This document shows, piece by piece, positions 6,692-8,205 of a stretch of 8,205 bases of DNA. The translations under genes and the position numbers were made by a program. The stretch covers positions 1 through 8,205 of the forward strand of contig JACRDZ010000091.1 of assembly GCA_016212735.1 (NCBI GenBank), read 5' to 3'. The notes under the pieces are model-generated. The model had not been told where the DNA came from and made no database searches. It was given only the letters and a program-made list of their open reading frames with translations. This DNA is from Candidatus Firestoneibacteriota bacterium. GTDB lineage: Bacteria; JACRDZ01. The first letter of the stretch is position 1. Every line of letters starts with the position of its first letter.

Positions 6692-7618
6692 GTGAATATA
6701 ATTGCTCCAATCAATAATTATGATGAAATCGAAATCTTGCATCAAGCAGGAGTGAATGAATTTTATGGGGGATATACTCCATTATTTTGGAGAAAAAAAT
6801 ATTCCCCTTGGATTTCTGTTAATGGGAGAACATTTGCTGAATCTAACATCGATTCCTTGCGAAATTTGCACAAAATTATTGAATGGTGTAATGATCAAAA
6901 TATAACATTTAATTTAACAGTCAATGCTCCTCTTTATTCCGAAGCACAATATCCGTTAATATTGAAATTAATAGATGAATATATAAATTTAGGCGGAAAA
7001 GATCTGATTGTAGTTGATCTAGGATTGATATTGTTATTAAAAGAGAAGAAGTATCCTGTATGTTTGCATCTTGGAACAGGGAGCTCTGTACTTAATCATT
7101 TATCCGTTGGTTTTTATGAAAATATTGGAATAAAGAGAATAATTTTAGATAGGCAATTATCAATTAATGAAATTAAAAAAATTTTAAAAAATTATCCTGA
7201 AATAAAATTTGATGTGTTTATGTTAGTTGGTCAATGTCCTAATATAGAAGGCTTGTGTACATTTCTGCATGATTCGCCTGATAGAAACTGGCATTGTATT
7301 GAGAAATTTAAAATTGAACCTATTGAAATCAGGGAAAAAAACGAATGCTATAATATCTGGTCTAATGTAAAAAGAACAGATGCTTGCGGTTTATGTCAGG
7401 TAAAAAAGTTATTGGAATTAAAAATTAACGGTTTTAAAATTGTTGGCAGAGGAGCAAGTCTGGATCGACGATTAAAAGCTGTTAGAGGTTTAAAAAGAAT
7501 GATTGATATTTGCTCGGAACCAAATATCAAAGAAAGTAAAATTAAAATTCAAGCGCAACAAATATATCATGAGATTTTTGAACATTCTTGCTCTGAAATG
7601 ATTTGTTATTTTTCTTGA
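6692..7618 (+). CDS. U32 peptidase-like protein with probable 4Fe-4S cysteines
   Basis: This is 308 residues from a GTG start, close in length to UbiU/UbiV. The N-terminus (MNIIAPINNYDEIEILHQAGVNEFYGG) and the late motif ACGLCQVKKLLELKINGFKIVGRGAS match the U32 pattern of a TIM-barrel-like domain ending in a LxxLxxxGxxxxKIxGR element. Cysteines C182, C189, C202 and C232/C235 are candidates for a [4Fe-4S] cluster; the C-x6-C spacing of the first two is as I recall for UbiU. C300 and C305 near the end (CSEMICY) are a further pair. Despite the family name, characterised members act in O2-independent hydroxylation (UbiU/UbiV) or tRNA modification (TrhP/RlhA type), not clearly in proteolysis. GGAG at 6674-6677 is a distant ribosome binding site, and coupling to the lipoprotein stop 3 bases upstream is likely. 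The substrate is unknown. Confidence 0.75.
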   Translation: MNIIAPINNYDEIEILHQAGVNEFYGGYTPLFWRKKYSPWISVNGRTFAESNIDSLRNLHKIIEWCNDQNITFNLTVNAPLYSEAQYPLILKLIDEYINLGGKDLIVVDLGLILLLKEKKYPVCLHLGTGSSVLNHLSVGFYENIGIKRIILDRQLSINEIKKILKNYPEIKFDVFMLVGQCPNIEGLCTFLHDSPDRNWHCIEKFKIEPIEIREKNECYNIWSNVKRTDACGLCQVKKLLELKINGFKIVGRGASLDRRLKAVRGLKRMIDICSEPNIKESKIKIQAQQIYHEIFEHSCSEMICYFS

Positions 7619-7628
7619 ATAGTGGTAT

Positions 7629-7819
7629 TGACACATGAAGATGCTCAGAATGACATGTGAAGATGCAATGACACAATGAAGATGCTTAGAAGACATACAA
7701 AGGGAAAGCAGATTCTTCGCTTCGCTCAGAATGACATATGAAGATGCTCAAATGACATATGTAGATGCTCAAATGACATGTAAAGATGCTCAAATGACAT
7801 ATGTAGATGCTCTCCTCAA
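7629..7819. repeat. 21-bp tandem array interrupted by a dispersed repeat
   Basis: AGATGCT recurs at 7639, 7661 (as AGATGCA), 7680, 7742, 7763, 7784 and 7805. The last four are exactly 21 bp apart; the first three are 22 and 19 apart. The unit is close to AATGACATATGAAGATGCTCA. A dispersed repeat copy (7705-7737) splits the array. The unit resembles the dispersed repeat with about 10 internal bases deleted (AGAT joined to GCTCAGAATGACAT). Stops occur in the frames I read, so it is not coding; no gene is visible between 7619 and 7884. Confidence 0.85.
7705..7737 (-). repeat. Dispersed repeat copy, reverse orientation
   Basis: This full copy reads AAAGCAGATTCTTCGC onward to CAGAATGACAT. It is the same as the copy at the right window edge (8169-8201) except for the last base. 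ATTCT (7712-7716) and AGAAT (7728-7732) are complementary with an 11-base spacer. It faces the copy at 7838-7871, and the two enclose half of the 21-bp array. Confidence 0.85.
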
Positions 7820-7837
7820 ATGATAAACAAAGGAAAA

Positions 7838-7871
7838 GTGTCATTCTGAGTGAAACGAAGAATCTGCTTTT
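7838..7871 (+). repeat. Left inverted repeat flanking the GIY-YIG gene
   Basis: The 34 bases pair with 8168-8201 in reverse complement at 32 positions; the two differences are C/T and G/A transitions in the GAGCGAAGCGAAG core. It ends 13 bases before the GIY-YIG start codon. It is preceded by ACAAAGGAAAAG, which resembles the ACAAAGGGAAAG before the copy at 7705. Confidence 0.85.
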
Positions 7872-7884
7872 GAAGTAGGTACTT

Positions 7885-8169
7885 ATGAAGCAATACTATG
7901 TTTATATTATAGCAAGTAAATCAAGAACTATTTATATTGGTGTAACTGATAATTTAGAACGCCGTGTTTACGAACATAAACATAAAATTATACCAGGATT
8001 TACATCAAAATATAACATTAATCGACTTGTATATTATGAACAAACTAATGATATACTTGTAGCAATAAAGCGTGAAAAAGAGCTTAAAGGTTGGATAAGA
8101 ATAAGAAAAATTGCACTTATTGAATCAATAAATCCGATATGGCAGGATTTAAGTGAAGAGTGGTATTAA
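7885..8169 (+). CDS. Small GIY-YIG endonuclease domain protein (YhbQ/COG2827-like)
   Basis: This is 94 residues, a single GIY-YIG domain with nothing added. YYVYIIAS (4-11) and TIYIGVT (15-21) form the two-strand GIY-YIG core with Y5/Y7 and Y17. The helix LERRVYEHK follows, with R26/R27 as the conserved arginine. AIKREKELKGW (60-70) supplies the likely metal-binding E64, and the end LIESINPIWQDLSEEWY is typical of this family. The active-site set appears intact. Such small proteins are structure-related to UvrC and homing nucleases, but their cellular role is largely unknown. The ATG at 7885 has a weak GTAGG 5 bases upstream. The gene sits exactly between two inverted dispersed repeats, and its stop codon overlaps the right one, which suggests a shared history. 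Confidence 0.88.
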   Translation: MKQYYVYIIASKSRTIYIGVTDNLERRVYEHKHKIIPGFTSKYNINRLVYYEQTNDILVAIKREKELKGWIRIRKIALIESINPIWQDLSEEWY

Positions 8170-8201
8170 AAGCAGATTCTTCGCTTCGCTCAGAATGACA
8201 C
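8168..8201 (-). repeat. Right inverted repeat flanking the GIY-YIG gene
   Basis: It begins at the second base of the GIY-YIG stop codon (8167-8169) and runs to 8201. It matches the copy at 7705-7737 almost base for base and pairs with 7838-7871. The sequence that follows (ATGA, window end) is the same as that in the array after 7633, so another 21-bp array may continue outside the window. Confidence 0.85.
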
Positions 8202-8205
8202 ATGA

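Larger units (their letters stand above)
7838..8201. mobile_element. Candidate minimal mobile unit: GIY-YIG gene between 34-bp inverted repeats
   Basis: The unit is 364 bp: inverted repeat, a 13-base leader, a 94-codon nuclease gene, and an inverted repeat starting inside the stop codon. No target duplication can be judged because the window ends 4 bases after the right repeat. The organisation resembles a very small transposable or homing unit, and relatives of the repeat occur elsewhere in the window without the gene. Mobility itself is inference. Confidence 0.4.

Noticed and set aside
7490..7696. Reverse-strand open frame of 68 codons
   Set aside because: It overlaps the 3' end of the U32-like gene and starts inside the tandem array; the composition looks accidental.
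7629..7871. CRISPR array
   Set aside because: The period is 21 bp with no unique spacers, and the units are contiguous variants of one sequence.

Overview
This AT-rich window looks like chromosome from an uncultured, probably anaerobic, Gram-negative-type bacterium. The evidence is a ResB-type cytochrome c maturation protein, a lipoprotein, a U32-family protein with a likely Fe-S cysteine set, and a large multi-domain surface or periplasmic protein. TGA acts as a stop (antitoxin, U32 gene) and a clear AAGGAGG ribosome binding site precedes the lipoprotein, so the standard bacterial code applies. I cannot name the phylum from the sequence.

Layout. Bases 2-3493 hold the 3' part of a giant gene (left end outside the window) made of fibronectin-III-like domains, three copies of a ~95-residue beta-sandwich repeat, three invasin-like (Big_1-type) domains and a C-terminal TPR block. 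Bases 3494-3742 hold a perfect terminator hairpin, two further hairpins, and a textbook promoter with two TACGTA-centred palindromes around its -10. This promoter drives a type II toxin-antitoxin pair: a ribbon-helix-helix antitoxin (3743-4000) and an overlapping PIN-domain toxin (3984-4400). Bases 4478-7618 carry three co-directional genes: a ResB-like membrane protein, a lipoprotein with two carboxypeptidase-regulatory-like domains, and a U32-like protein starting 3 bases after the lipoprotein stop. The right end (7619-8205) is repeat-rich and contains a small GIY-YIG nuclease gene.

The most striking signal is a dispersed repeat whose sense strand reads roughly TCATTCT-GAGCGAAGCGA-AGAATCT (its translation gives HSERSEES). 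Six good copies and two or more degenerate ones lie in about 5 kb. One pair forms a hairpin between resB and the lipoprotein gene. One copy sits in frame inside resB. Two copies flank the GIY-YIG gene as near-perfect 34-bp inverted repeats, so closely that the right repeat begins inside the stop codon. A 21-bp tandem array next to it looks like an internally deleted, amplified derivative of the same repeat. A second flavour carries ATTGC/GCAAT instead of ATTCT/AGAAT, a compensatory change that keeps the arms complementary; part of it serves as the terminator stem at 3527-3572. My inference is that the GIY-YIG gene plus its inverted repeats is a compact candidate mobile unit, and that the nuclease is a candidate agent for spreading the repeat, by analogy with REP elements and their RAYT transposases. 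Nothing here proves mobility.
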